A stretch of DNA of 64,000 bases, taken from assembly GCA_028015205.1 (NCBI GenBank), contig CM051521.1, positions 94,278,513-94,342,512 of the forward strand, in the 5' to 3' direction. Below the pieces are notes generated by a model. It was not told the origin of the DNA. It searched no databases and was given only the letters and a program-made list of their open reading frames with translations. Origin of the DNA: Mytilisepta virgata. Its lineage: Eukaryota > Mollusca > Bivalvia > Mytilida > Mytilidae. The translations under genes and the position numbers were made by a program. This document shows positions 33,403 through 45,580 of this stretch, piece by piece (the stretch's first letter is position 1; each line of letters opens with the position of its first letter).

Positions 33403-36400
33403 ATGCAACATGTCAAGTGTGTAGTAGTCGGAGATGGGTAAGTAGGCAGCTATAAATATTTATTAAAGCATTTTCTTTTTTTCAAACATGTAATACAAAT
33501 ATATTTTCATTTAAAATCTTTCTTTTGACATAATGAATTTTTAACACAACTGAATTTTACTGAGATTTTTATGGATCAATAATTTTAATGCACGAACTCT
33601 ATAGAACACGCTCTCTTATCTCCCTTATTCATAACAATTGGTTATGTTTCAATTTTTACAAAATACTGAGTAATTTCAAAATTTGGGGAATGCGATTTAA
33701 AGTTCTGTTTGATGCGTGTGAATTACCCTATGTAGACAAATACAATTATTGTTGAAAAATTTGTTCCAAAATAATATTTGCTATGAAAGAGAGTGAAAAG
33801 ATTTTACAGCTATACTCGTATGTAATTAACTATAATTAAATCAGCAAACTAAGGAAATGAAATCACAGCGGATCACATTCTCGGATTTTTTTTTAAAACA
33901 GAATGAGAATATTTAACGATATCAATTATGCACGAGAGAGATAATCAGGTGTGTAGGATCAAGGACGTATAACTAACAATCTAATATACGTCCTTGGTAG
34001 GATGAAGCCTTTATGTTGTTAAACAAACTTTTCAAAATTATATTTTTATAATTTTTGTGAGAGAAAAAAAGACATGGTACATTTTGTATTATTCTTTTAT
34101 ATACAGTTTTAGATTTAATCATATTATGTTCTCATTGTATTTCAGAAATGTAGGGAAAACATGCCTTTTAAGTTGTTACTCTTCCGGCACCTTCATAAAG
34201 GAGTACACCCCAACAATGTAAGAAATGTTTTAAATTTATATATACATGTAAATTCTATAATGTTCAATTTAATCCCTCAATCTAAAAATAGGTCAGCTAC
34301 TACATCTGTATAATGGTGAAGCATACTAATTATACTGCCACGTAGTTTATCAGTGTTAAAAAATGAATCCGATCTACCTTATCCTTCTAGATGACTAAAT
34401 ACTTGTGTGAATCGGAAGTCCACACTACCAGGTTGAAATTATTATAGTATTATACTAATAAATTACTGAAGTATTATAACTAAAATCTCTCCTTGCCATG
34501 ATTATGTATTGAAAAGTCTTACCCCACCCTGGGACTATTATAGCTATTACTTATAATAGTCCCAGCCCACCCCCATGAAACAGTAATTTATTTATAACCA
34601 GGCAATTATAGAAATAAATATTTACATATCAATATTTCAATCTGTTTTTTCTTCTTAGTTATGCATAGTAATCAAGGCAGTAGCTACCGTTGAGGCAAGT
34701 GAGGCAATCGCCTCACTAAAAAAAAATCCATGTTTAACACTTATTTAAGAAATAAAATGTAATAGACAAACCATCGAGGTTATTCATTTAGGAAAAGGTT
34801 AACAGAGGCCTTTATTCCTCAGAAATAGTTTCAGATTTGAGTGAAATGAACAGTTAAATCATAATGCTAGTAAAATCCTTTCAGCAATTTTTTTTTTTTT
34901 TTTTTTTTTTTTTGGTTTTCTCTTTACAAAAAATATTACCTGCAAGTGACTTTTAGTTAATCTTTCTTGTTTATAGCTTTACTGCATATCAACAAGTTAA
35001 CTCAAATTTATATTCAAGGTAAATCTGGAAAAGTACTAATTAAAAACTATTTGAAATTTCGGTGTTGAATAGCAATGGTATATTGAACGGTTTATTTAAT
35101 GTTCATTTCGGTTGTTTCACCTCCAAAGACTTCTTTTACCACTATAATCCACTTTGTTCCACAACAAAATATAAAAAAAATGGTAGATTTTGAGTACAGA
35201 AAATTTCATCTTCTATTATACAAATATACGTCTGGAAATGCCCAGGATGCAGGATTTCTCACCATTTTTCGAGAGCTGCTGTGGGCCTTCAGCGGCACCC
35301 AGACCCCCGGCCGAAAATTTTTTGACTCGCCCCGCTCGGTGATAATTATTTGTCTCACTAAAAATAAAGGTCCTAGCTATGGTAATTTTGATAAAAACGT
35401 TGTTTCTTCTTGTCATGTTCATATGACATCTCTCCGGCAACCTATTTATTTACCATGTACGAAAGTAAAGAACATTTACAGTTAATAACCTAATATCAAG
35501 TATTTCGAAAACTAGGTTTATTTCAGAAAGCAAGTTAAAAACGAATACTAGTATATGATGTTTGGATAAATTGAAAACTCAACACACGAATCTGACAAAG
35601 GGACTTCGCTTTTATTGCAGTTCTTCAGTTTAAAGTCGCCATGAAATAAATCTTCAAGTTCAAGATTTCGCCTAATACACAAGTTTGTGTAGAAATATTA
35701 GCTAGATAATGATCATGTTCAGTATTCAGATGAGAACTAGTAAATGTTGTATCAAAAGATTACACCTGCAATAACAGAAACCTTACACAGTAAATTTCCT
35801 GTCCGACAATTTCAAATAAAATTTATAGGTTATCCTTGCTATGCTGGTTATGTTTTAGATTTGACAATTATGAAGCCCAGGTGACAATAAATGGTAGGAC
35901 AGTTAAAATAGGTCTGTGGGATACTGCTGGTCAGGAAAACTACGATAGAATACGTCCCTTATCATATCCACAAACAGTAAGTATCTTACATGTATATGTG
36001 TATTTATATTAAATACATAGTTTTAATTATTTGTCAAAAATGTGTAATAAGTGAGAAACAATTTGTTTTTAGGGGGGAGGAAAAGGATGAAATTTGAAAT
36101 AAATAGACAGGATCAGGATGTTTGCAAAATAAAAAGCCAGGATAAATTTTGGTGTGGAGAAAATGCAGAACCTGTGTTAATCAGGAAATTGTTTGTTTTT
36201 ATTTCAATAAAATCTTTTTCTTTCATTTTTAGCTCACCTGGCCGTCTGTCTTAAACTTTTCCTTTAAAGATCTCTGAAACCACTGGGCCAATTGGGATCA
36301 AACTTTAGCGGAATGGTCCTTGCATGGCCCCTTTCAAAAACTGTATCCGGCATCCCCGACCGCCAACCGACATGGCTGCTATGACTAAAAAAAGAAAAGG

Positions 36401-39400
36401 GGGGGGTGAATTTTAAAAAAATCTCTTCTATACTAACTACATGGCCAATAGGAACAAGACTTGGCAGCAATTGTCTTTAGATAGTCCTCTTTCAGAATTA
36501 TGTCTGATGACCCGGACAATCAACCAAGATGGCTGCCACAACCAAACTTAGTTTAACATAGGACCCTATAGGAAATTCATTTTAAAATTTTCTTGTTTGA
36601 AACTACGGAGCCAATTGGAACAAGACTTGGCAGCAATCGTCCTTAGATGGTCCTCTTTCAGAATTGTGTCCGACGACCCGGACTGGCAATCAAGATGGCC
36701 GCCGCAGCCGAACTTTAACATAGCACCCTATGGGAAAAGTCATTAAAAGATCTCCTTGTCTGAAACCCCTGATTAGAGCCAATTGGAACCAAACTTGACA
36801 GAAATGGTTCATAGGTGGTCCTCTTTCAGAATTATGTCCGATGATCCTAATTGTCAAATAAGATGGCCGCCATAGCTGAACTTAGTTTAAGATAAGACAC
36901 TATGGAAAAATTCATTTAAAAATCTTATTGTCTGAAACCACTAACTAAAGCCAATTGAAACCAATGTTGGCAGAACTGGTCCTTAGGTGGTCCTCAGATT
37001 TGGCACCAATAGTCCTTAGATGGTTTTCTTTCCGAATTATGTCCGTTGACCTGGACTGTCAACCCAGATGGCCGCCACGGCTGGACTTATTGTAACATAG
37101 GCACTATGGGAAAATTCATTTAAAAATCTTCTTATTTGAGACCACTTGGGACCAGAATTGGCAGCAATGGTCATTAGATGGTCCCCTTTCAGAATTGTGC
37201 CCGCTGACCTGGCCTATCAATCAAGATGGCCACCAAAGCTGAACTTAGTTTAACAATTAGGACCTTATGGGAAAATTTAATTTGCAGATCATCATACATT
37301 AAAGTTGGCCATTTGGAACCAGCATAATGGCAGCAATGGTCCTCTTTCAGAATTGTGTTTGATAACCTTGAATATCAACTAAGATGGCAACTAGACCGTA
37401 ACTTTGTTTAACATTGTACCTTTGGTAAAGCCAGCCAGGATAGCTGCAACACTTAAATTTTCAGTCCTGCTGAAGATGAGCGATACAGACTCGTGGGAGC
37501 CTCTAGTAATAGGTCAATAAACACCCCTCCTCCCCTTGATTTTTTAATTATCATATCCAAAACAGTATATATGTAAATATTAAATATTTACAATTTTATT
37601 TAGTTGTCAAAAATGTGTAATAAAGATCAATGTTCATTCCATCTGAGCCTTAAAAATATTTTCAAAAGCTAATAGTAAATAGATAACTTCAAATATTATC
37701 CATTATCAACCATATTTATTTTCAAAAAAAAACTTTTTGTGATTATGTGATTTTATCTAAGTTCACAAAGTGTTTCCTTTGTTCTAAGTAAACGTAACAT
37801 TTTCAGTTTTATATGTATATACTGAAATACCTACGAGGTCAACAACTTGTTTTTTATCTGAAAGAAATTACTGGTATGGTTCAAGCTTAAAGGTTTCATA
37901 AGAAATATATTTCGGCTTAAGAGTTTTGATAAAAAAAAAAAAGAATCTTGCTAGTGTGTGCAATTTGTCGGTCAAGGTAGTTTTGTTTGGCTGGAAGCTT
38001 AACGGGATGTAAATATTTAATACGACGTCATGACTGTTTCCAATATACAAAATAGATATAATGTTCATACATATTTACCGTGATTGTACTTTCTAATTCT
38101 GATTTTTTTTACTAATACCACTTTTTCTCATTAAGCAGCTGTAAACCAAATATCATTCAAATAGAAGTATTGGATAAAATTAGCGATCTGATTGGTCGAA
38201 TTCAGTCATTGGAATAAAAAAAGATCACTCGCTTAAACCCAGGAAGGTGGGGTGTAAATGGTTTGTACACCCCTGCCCCTAATATTTGATCTTTTGAAAT
38301 AAAAATCCATGGTTCCCTCAACTGTATAATTCTCTCATCCCCAACCCCCGTTTCCACCCACTAGTGTGATGCATTTTTCAACTATAGCATGATAAATTTT
38401 GCAGTCGATTAAAAAACGAAAATAAAACTGTAAGTGGTTTGTTGAAGTTGGTTGGAAAAATTTCATAGTATTACTATTTTCGATCAGTCAATTTTTTTAA
38501 GTGTTCAGTGATATTAATAATCAAACCACTGGACATTCTTACTAACAGTTTTGTTTTAAATTGACAGAATCTCTAAGTGAAACTGAATGCTTCACCAGGA
38601 AGCAGTTTTTATGTTTACTATTTTATCGTAGTATATCTTGTGGTTTCAGGATGTTTTTCTTGTATGTTTTTCACTTGTATATCGAGATAGCCTTATCAAA
38701 GTAACAGTACAAGTATATTTTCAAACAAATTTTTTGTGACAATCTGATTTTATTTAATTTCACAAAGTGTTTCCTTTGTTCTAAGTAAAAGTAACATTGA
38801 GATTTATATGTATGTACTTAAATACCTACGAGGTCAAGAACTTGCTTTTTATCTGAAAGGAAATACTGGTGACGGTTCAAGCTTAAAGGTTTCATAAGCA
38901 ATAGATTGCCCGGCCTTTATACTGTTTGAAAGACCATTATTTTTTCTTTAACGTGAATCATAAATGAACATTTTAGCCCAACAAAAATCGGCTTACGGGT
39001 TTTGATAAACAGAGTCTTGCTAGTGTGTGCAATTTGTCGGTCAAGGTAGTTTTATTTGCCTGGAAGGTTAACGTGATGTATATATTAAATACGACGTCAT
39101 GACTGTTTCCAATATATAAAATAGATATAATGTTCATACATATACCGTGATTGTAGTTTTTATTTCTGACATCTTTTTTACTAACATCACTTTTTCTCAT
39201 TCAGCAGCTGTAAGCGCAATATCATTCTAATACAAGTATTGGATGAAATTATCGATCTGATTGGACGAATTCAATCATTGGACCAAAAAGATCACTCGCT
39301 TAAACCCAGGAAGGTGTGGTATACATGGTATACAACGGTATACCAATGCGCCTAATAATTCATCTTTTGAAATAAAAATCCATGGTTTCCTCAACTGCAC

Positions 39401-40867
39401 AAGTCCCTCGCCCCAACCTCCGTTTCCATCCACTACTGTGATGCATTTTTCAACTAAAGCATGATAAATTTTGCAGTCGAAATAAAACTGTAAGTGGTTT
39501 GTTGAAGTTGGTTGGAAAATTTTCATAGTATTACTTTTTTCGATCATTCAGTTTTTTTAAGCGTTCAGTGATATTAAAAGTCAAACCACTGGAAATTCTT
39601 ACTAACGGTTTTGTTCTAAATCGAAAGAATCTCTAAGTGAAATTGAATGCTTACCAGGAAGCAGTTTTTATGCTTACTATTTTATCATAGTATATCTTGT
39701 GGTTTCAGGATGTTTTTGTTGTATGTTTTTCACTTGTATATCGAGATAGCCTTACCCATGTAACAGCAAATGTAAGTTTTTTATTAGAATACAATCACAA
39801 CATTCTGTGCTAAGAACACACACAATTTAGTCATAGTATTTGTATTAATCAAACAGATAACTATAGCAAACAATGAGATGTGATAATTAACAAGAAACTA
39901 AACATAGAAAGAAAAAACACAAACCAGATGAAAAATGTGTTTGGTGATTACGTTCTAAACCCAAAATCCCCGTATACACTTGCAAAATGTTCAAATAAAG
40001 TTACAATGAGGTCTTACATGTAAATACGAAAAAATGTAACACCTAATTGGGTATTTGCTACATTGTAGATGTTGATCTTATCACTTATGTCAATGTATGT
40101 GCTACTGAAGGATAGTATTGTGAGGTATATTCAGAAATAGTACATTTTGTGAGACACACTCTATATATATATTAGTTTTTCAATGGGGATGGTTAATCTG
40201 TAGAACTGAATAAAATTGCACGAACCCGTTGTGTCGGTTGAAAGTATGCATTTCAATCTTCATTTGCTGAATACACGTGTAAATGGATTATTATTAACAT
40301 CATACAACGTCTTATTTTTCTCCTTTATTCATTAGAATTTTTACATTTCAAGTAAACAGATACTCAAAACTACCAAGATAGTTGGTTCTTAATTTAGTGA
40401 ATCTGCTTATCGAAATCTGCGCTGTCACCTATATGTGTTGTACATGTATAAGTCATCTGATATACATGTATGTCTAGGTATGATTGATAGTGTTCAAATA
40501 TTCATTAGGATAGTTGTATGTATTTACAAAGGCTTGTTATTTTCTTTTAAGTTCTGAAATGTGCTTACATAACTAATTGCAGTGGATTCCAGAAATACGT
40601 CATTACTGTCCAAATATTCCATTAGTGTTAGTTGGAACAAAGTTAGATGTACGAAAACAAGAGATTCAAATGAAACAAAAAAAAGTAAATAATGTTTCAT
40701 ACGAAGAAGGTATGGCAGTGGCTTTGAAAATCGGTGCGGTGAAATATTTAGAATGTTCAGCAAAAACAAATGAAGGAGTGATTAAAGTGTTTTATGAGGC
40801 AGTAAAAGCCGTATTATTTCCATCGGAAATTAGAAAAAAAACTAATAGAAAATGTCGCTTACTATAA
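33403..40867 (+). CDS. Rac/Cdc42-like Rho GTPase, copy C (five exons, exon 4 duplicated)
   Basis: Exons 33403-33437, 34146-34217, 35859-35976, exon 4 (38650-38712 or 39709-39771) and 40583-40867 join in frame; with one exon 4 the protein has 190 residues. The P-loop GDGNVGKT (10-17), switch I EYTPTIFDNY (Thr35), [19 protein letters not shown] (Gln61), TKLD and SAK are intact, and the C-terminus RKCRLL predicts geranylgeranylation. Relative to copy A it is about four residues shorter after the Rho-insert helix ([11 protein letters not shown] against [15 protein letters not shown]) and differs widely in exons 2 and 5, so it is not a recent duplicate. Two exon-4 versions encode residues 76-96, both phase 0. 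Intron 3 also holds a family 1 repeat. An AATAAA near 41030 could serve polyadenylation. Confidence 0.9.
33960..33996. repeat. Perfect 12-bp hairpin in copy C intron 1
   Basis: CAAGGACGTATA (33960-33971) and its exact complement TATACGTCCTTG (33985-33996) enclose a 13-nt loop. Confidence 0.8.
34529..34565. repeat. Perfect 14-bp hairpin in copy C intron 2
   Basis: CTGGGACTATTATA (34529-34542) and TATAATAGTCCCAG (34552-34565) pair perfectly around a 9-nt loop. The aligned intron remnant at 27690 lacks it, so it appears to be a later insertion or mutation. Confidence 0.8.
34889..34914. repeat. Poly-T tract in copy C intron 2
   Basis: About 25 consecutive T, perhaps a complemented retroelement tail; no element body was recognised next to it. 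Confidence 0.6.
36228..37505 (+). repeat. Large dispersed repeat (family 1) in copy C intron 3
   Basis: It opens TTTTTAGCTCACCTGGCCGT and closes with GATGAGCGATACAGACTCGT and GGGAGCCTCTAG. Internal units of about 130-150 bp carry GGTCCTCTTTCAGAATTATG, CAAGATGGCCGCC and CCTATGGGAAAA. It lies in the same intron as the family 1 copy in copy A but in the opposite orientation. Confidence 0.8.
37600..39790. repeat. Tandem duplication of about 1.0-1.06 kb containing exon 4
   Basis: Blocks 37700-38712 and 38738-39771 match in order: AAAGTGTTTCCTTTGTTCTA, TACCTACGAGGTCAA, GTGTGCAATTTGTCGGTCAA, TACGACGTCATGACTGTTTC and finally exon 4. Offsets are 997 bp at the left part and 1059 bp at the exon, owing to indels. 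Copy A has only one version. Confidence 0.9.
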
Positions 40868-40984
40868 TTTGTAATGATAAACTAATCATTAATTTTGTTT
40901 ATTACAAGCAACGGATTCAAATGATGGGATAACATTATTGTGGTACTAATTATTTATGGAAAGGATACTCAAGAATGAATTTAC

Positions 40985-43300
40985 AGGAGATCTGAGACCA
41001 CAATTAATTCATAGTGCATTTTAATATTAAAATAAAATTGAATTAAAAAAATAGCACCTGCTCAAACTTGAAAATCTTTCTCATCTGCAATGTACACTTA
41101 CTTCCTGTCATAAAATTTTAAATTCATCAGTGCTAACTCAATATTGACAAAAATATCTCCCAGGATAGGAGAAATCTTGTAGACAGCAGACAACAACCTT
41201 TTCCATCGCACCAATCACCACTTTTACTTATGACAGCTCATTCAACCTTTTTAAAACATCAACTTTGAGCATGCTACTATAAATGTGGAACAAAAACCGT
41301 TTTAAGGTGGTACCCAACACTTTCACTAAAATTAATTTGGCTCGTTTAATTTTCATAAAATTTTGACAAAGTATTTACTTTGACCCATTGACCAAAATTT
41401 TAAAATTTCAAAACATTTGAACCAACCAATTCATCAGAAAAATTACACTGATTGTATAGCAGTTTGACAAACACTAATATTGATCATTGAAAAGCTTAAT
41501 ATTCCATTAACAACACAATGTTATTAAAACGTTTAGCTGATTTTACAGAGTTATCTCCCTGTGGTGTTAGGTACCACCTTAAAATGCTCTTATAAGGAGC
41601 ACAAAATAAATGTGGAAGAAATACATTAAATGCATAGAGGGAATTATATTTGCGCGTTAACTGTGTTCTTGTACCTATTAGAAAGGAAACTTTTTTTCTT
41701 TTTTTTTCTGCAAAACTTGACATACATGCGATAACGGTAATGTATTGCAAATTCAAATGCCCCCAAGTTTTATAAATATCTGTTCATATTCAGCAATTCA
41801 AGACCTATTTCTATAACATTTGTCATATACTTTCATGTCATTGGTAATTTGTGAGTAATTTTGATACAGATATTTCAAGTGAATTTTTTTTCATTTTGAT
41901 ATATTTGTTCCTATTTTTGTAAGGTGATATATCTTTTATTCAATTCAAATCATTTGTAACTATCTGGATTACTTAAAATTTCTGGAAATGGCAAATCTAT
42001 ACCTTCCTAATGCTCAAACTGGGTTTTCAGAGATGCACAGAGGTGTACTTATAAAAAGTGAAACTGTTTTGAAAGAAAAAAATTATATCATTACAATGTC
42101 CACTCTGTTGCTATCTACATATATCATGTATATTGTATCTTTTTTTATACTAAATATATCCAAATAAAAAGTCGCATCTATGAAAAATAAGGTATCTTAG
42201 CCCTATATTCCACATGTGAAAGTGTCTGGTATTTGACCAGTTACTCCATTTCTAAATAAAATCAACAAAAACTTTCTGACTAATCTATTTAGCTTGTATC
42301 TCTGAGTTATACAATCTAGAATTAATCTCCGTTTAAATGAAATTATGAATTAAAAGTGTCTTAGATTTAAAAATGTATCTCTAGGGTCACATTTAGCTTT
42401 CAATGATGGCTTTGGTAAAAGTCATGTGTTGGCACCATAGCTAAGAATTGTGACATTTAACTTGCAAATATGGCAATATTTCAGGTTTATTTGTTTTAAA
42501 ATGTGGTTAATCTCCACATTTGTTTTATATCAATATTTACTTGTATTTCTTGAGCACAGTTGATGGAAGTTCCACAATATGCTTTCAATTTCACACTAAA
42601 TTGCCAGTGCCAAGAGCCAAAATGCTATAATTTAGAGGTTCCAGGAACTTTTAAAAACTATTAGATAAAATATAATATCGGACAAAAAATCATTTTTTAT
42701 GTACTGAAAGATTTCAATGACAATAAATTAATCTGAAACATGCATTTAAAAAACTGAGGCGTCAGAATGGCAAAAAGCTGAAAGTATGAGAAAAATTTTG
42801 TTTTCAACTGAAAGGTGCTAATGACTCCTAAAACTAACAATATTACTACAATTTCCAAATAATTAATTTATATTTGATGCAAGGGACTAAACTCAACCAA
42901 TAGTGTACCCCTAGAGTGTCTTACAAGAGCTTTTCCATATATTGTCAGAGACCACAATTAATTCATAGTGCATTTTTATATTAAAATAAAGTTGAATTAA
43001 AGTAAAAAAGCAACGGATCTAACTTGAAAGTCTTTCTCACGTGCAAAGTAAACTTATTTCCTGTCATAATAACAAAAATTTTTAAAAAAATCATCATTGC
43101 TATGTTAAAATATTGACAAAAATATCTCCTAAGGTAGCAGAATTCTTGCAGACAGCAGACAACCTAGTAATTGACTCTTTTCCATCTGACCAAATCATCA
43201 CTTTTACTTGTGACAGCTCATTCAAGCTTTTTAAAACATCAACTTTGAACATTCTACTGTAAATACAGAACAAAAACCATTTAAAACTATTTTATAAGGA
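40985..43300. repeat. Direct duplication in the 3' flank of copy C
   Basis: GAGACCACAATTAATTCATA begins both blocks (near 40994 and 42950). They share CTTTCTCA.., GACAGCAGACAACA, TTTTACTT.TGACAGCTCA and AAATGTGGAAGAAATACA. The first block is interrupted by the TTAA-flanked element at 41310-41580. No gene was seen in between (41585-42940). Confidence 0.8.
41308..41580. mobile_element. MITE with GGTGGTACC termini at a TTAA site
   Basis: TTAAGGTGGTACCCAACAC at the left and GTGTTAGGTACCACCTTAA at the right form inverted ends around about 270 bp without coding capacity. The duplicate block at 43275-43300 (CATTTAAAACTATTTTATAA) shows the site without the element, which supports TTAA as target. Confidence 0.8.
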
Positions 43301-43770
43301 GCAAATAATAAATGTGGAAGAAATACAGTAAATTCATAGAGTGGATAATACAATGAAAATTGCGCATTAGTTGTTGTCTTGGACCAGGAAGGGTGTCATA
43401 AATTTGAAATACGACATAAAAATATTTAATTGTGAAAAGCACTGACACTTTACAACTGACAGATATAATAAAAATCAAGTGTTGTATGTACAGACATGGG
43501 TTAGTTTATTCTTTCCCAATACTAGTGATTTATTTATTCAACATCACGTTAAATATCGGCAAAAGAATACCGAAACGACAAAACAGCGGGAAAAGTCCAC
43601 AAATTTGAAGTTCAAGGAAAAGATAAAGTCAAGAGAATGGAATACAACAAACAAACGCCACAATGATACATGTATAACTAAAAGAATAAAAAACCGTTTA
43701 ACAAACTAAACAAAACTAGAACAAGACAGCACAGAAACTAAAGCACTAGCAATGTGAGCTCCCATTAAAA
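43301..43770. other. Gene-free stretch, duplicated GTPase 3' flank
   Basis: 43390-43550 resembles 17225-17400 beyond copy A (GTGAAAAGCACTGACACTTT). A small open frame at 43479-43709 has no motif. Confidence 0.45.
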
Positions 43771-45128
43771 ACCGGGAGTGACATCAGTTGCATGTCCTGC
43801 TCCGTAAACGGCACCCGTAACATTGCTAGTTATTAAAAGCCAGTGTCAAGTCTGGTGAGGTTTCAAGCCCGGTGAGATGGCAATTGCAGAAGGACGTGAA
43901 ATCTAACTGAAGATATCTTTCTCATACGAGAGACAGAAACTTCGTATCGGCCGATCAATTCGTGATAAGAACCGTAAAACCTTTGGAGTTATGAACATAA
44001 CCCTGTCTAAGAAGTGTATATGTATGTGACAGCAGTCTTGCGTTGCCGAGAAAGTCGCCATATAAATCACATGCGCGCATGTAACGAATCAACTGTGAAA
44101 CGTACACCCCATGATCAGAATGTTACTGCTAATAAATGGGAAGTTCAACATTAAAATCATCACGTTTGTCATAAATTTTGATTACAGATCTAGATATGAA
44201 GCAGAAGTTGGTGTGTCTGTAATCTCTTTAATTTCAAATTCACAGGAATAAAGGAGATGTAGGTAATCTTTGAAGTAAGGATTATTAATTGACAAAACAT
44301 CATCTATATAGCGGAGACTGAAATCAAAGAACTGGGCTAGTTTCTTTTCTTTCCGATTCAGAAGCCCCTGTAAAAATTTAGCTTCATATGAAAATCAGCA
44401 CAGTTTGTCACAATTGGGATATCGATCATCTGTTGAAAAACATGTCCTCCAAACTCAACAAAGATGTTGTCGATGAGAAATTCCAGCAACTCAACAATAC
44501 CAGCCTCTGCGTACTTTTAGTTAGGATCTGTGTGGTTTTTTTTTCAAAGTAAGCCTTCTCCTTACCTAATACCATACATGTATATTTGTAAAACTTGTTT
44601 AGTGTAGAAACATTGGTGAATTAGCTCACGAAAACCAGATTTTTATTTATCATGTGGGAGGGTTGTATACAATGTAGAAAATTCAAAAGTATTTATGCTA
44701 TTACAATAGGAAAGGTCACCAGAAGGAAGAAAGTCCTGTAAGTCTTTAGAATTTTTTAGAATCGACATCCGATTCACACAACAAGTTGAGTAGGGGTTAT
44801 CACAGTAGCTCTTGAGGCCGTCATTAATTGCTGTAAGTAAAGTAGTAAGGAATTTTGAAAAGGTAGTGAATTTGGCATAGCCTGCTATATACCTTTGTTT
44901 GTATGGCCACTTATGAAGTATGGGTATCCAGTAAATGGAAGGGAGGTAAAAATTGTCATCACTTACAGCAATACCAAAGGAAGATAGAACAGAAATATGA
45001 TAATAGATAATATCCTCCTTTGGTATCGTAAGTGATGTTGCCAAGTGAATTGTCAATAGCCATCTCCTTAAAATTAACATTAAAATTAAAGCATGTGAAT
45101 ATGATAGAAAACGCTCCCGTTTTGTCAA
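43770..45128 (-). pseudogene. Penelope-like element reverse transcriptase, decayed
   Basis: Read on the minus strand: LPSIYWIPILHKWPYKQRYI and AGYAKF, GLKSYCDNPYSTCCVNRMSI, FEFSTLYTTLPHDK (45128-44643, open). Then, in shifting frames, a PIVTNCAD segment (near 44420) and the catalytic YIDDVL (near 44300) with LHLLYSCEFEIKEITD, and YVSQLIRYMRACDLYGDF near 44070. These match the RT core and thumb of Penelope-like elements (LYWIPKLHK and YIDDVL types). Frameshifts and stops make it non-functional. No GIY-YIG endonuclease domain was recognised. Confidence 0.8.
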
Positions 45129-45173
45129 TATGGTTTAGTGTCGTAAGGGGGTCCCTCGTATAATCTTGCAAAG

Positions 45174-45302
<129 letters not shown>

Positions 45303-45343
45303 AACATTATGGAAAGGCACTACACGTATTAGAATACACACCA

Positions 45344-45396
45344 ACAAAGTGACTACCTTTTGGAAAGTCACTACATACACTCTGGTAGTGACTTTG
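45344..45396. repeat. Inverted repeat upstream of the SET gene
   Basis: ACAAAGTGACTACC (about 45343-45356) and GGTAGTGACTTTGT (about 45383-45396) are exact complements; an extra GTCACTACA lies between. Confidence 0.7.
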
Positions 45397-45580
45397 TAAA
45401 ATTTATTAAAAAGCTCATTTTGGTGAGTATAACAAGTTCACAAATTTTTACTCGTTGTTTCATTTTACGGTGTGTGTGGGTTTTCCCTCACAATATTTCA
45501 ACGTCGATTTAATGACTTCACACATTTTACGTCAAAATATTTCGCGCCAAAATATTTCGCGCATGCTCGACAGGAACAAC

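Noticed and set aside
35099..35485. 128-codon open frame near an apparent repeat in copy C intron 2
   Set aside because: No known domain; the GC-richer stretch 35275-35340 looks like part of an unassigned repeat.
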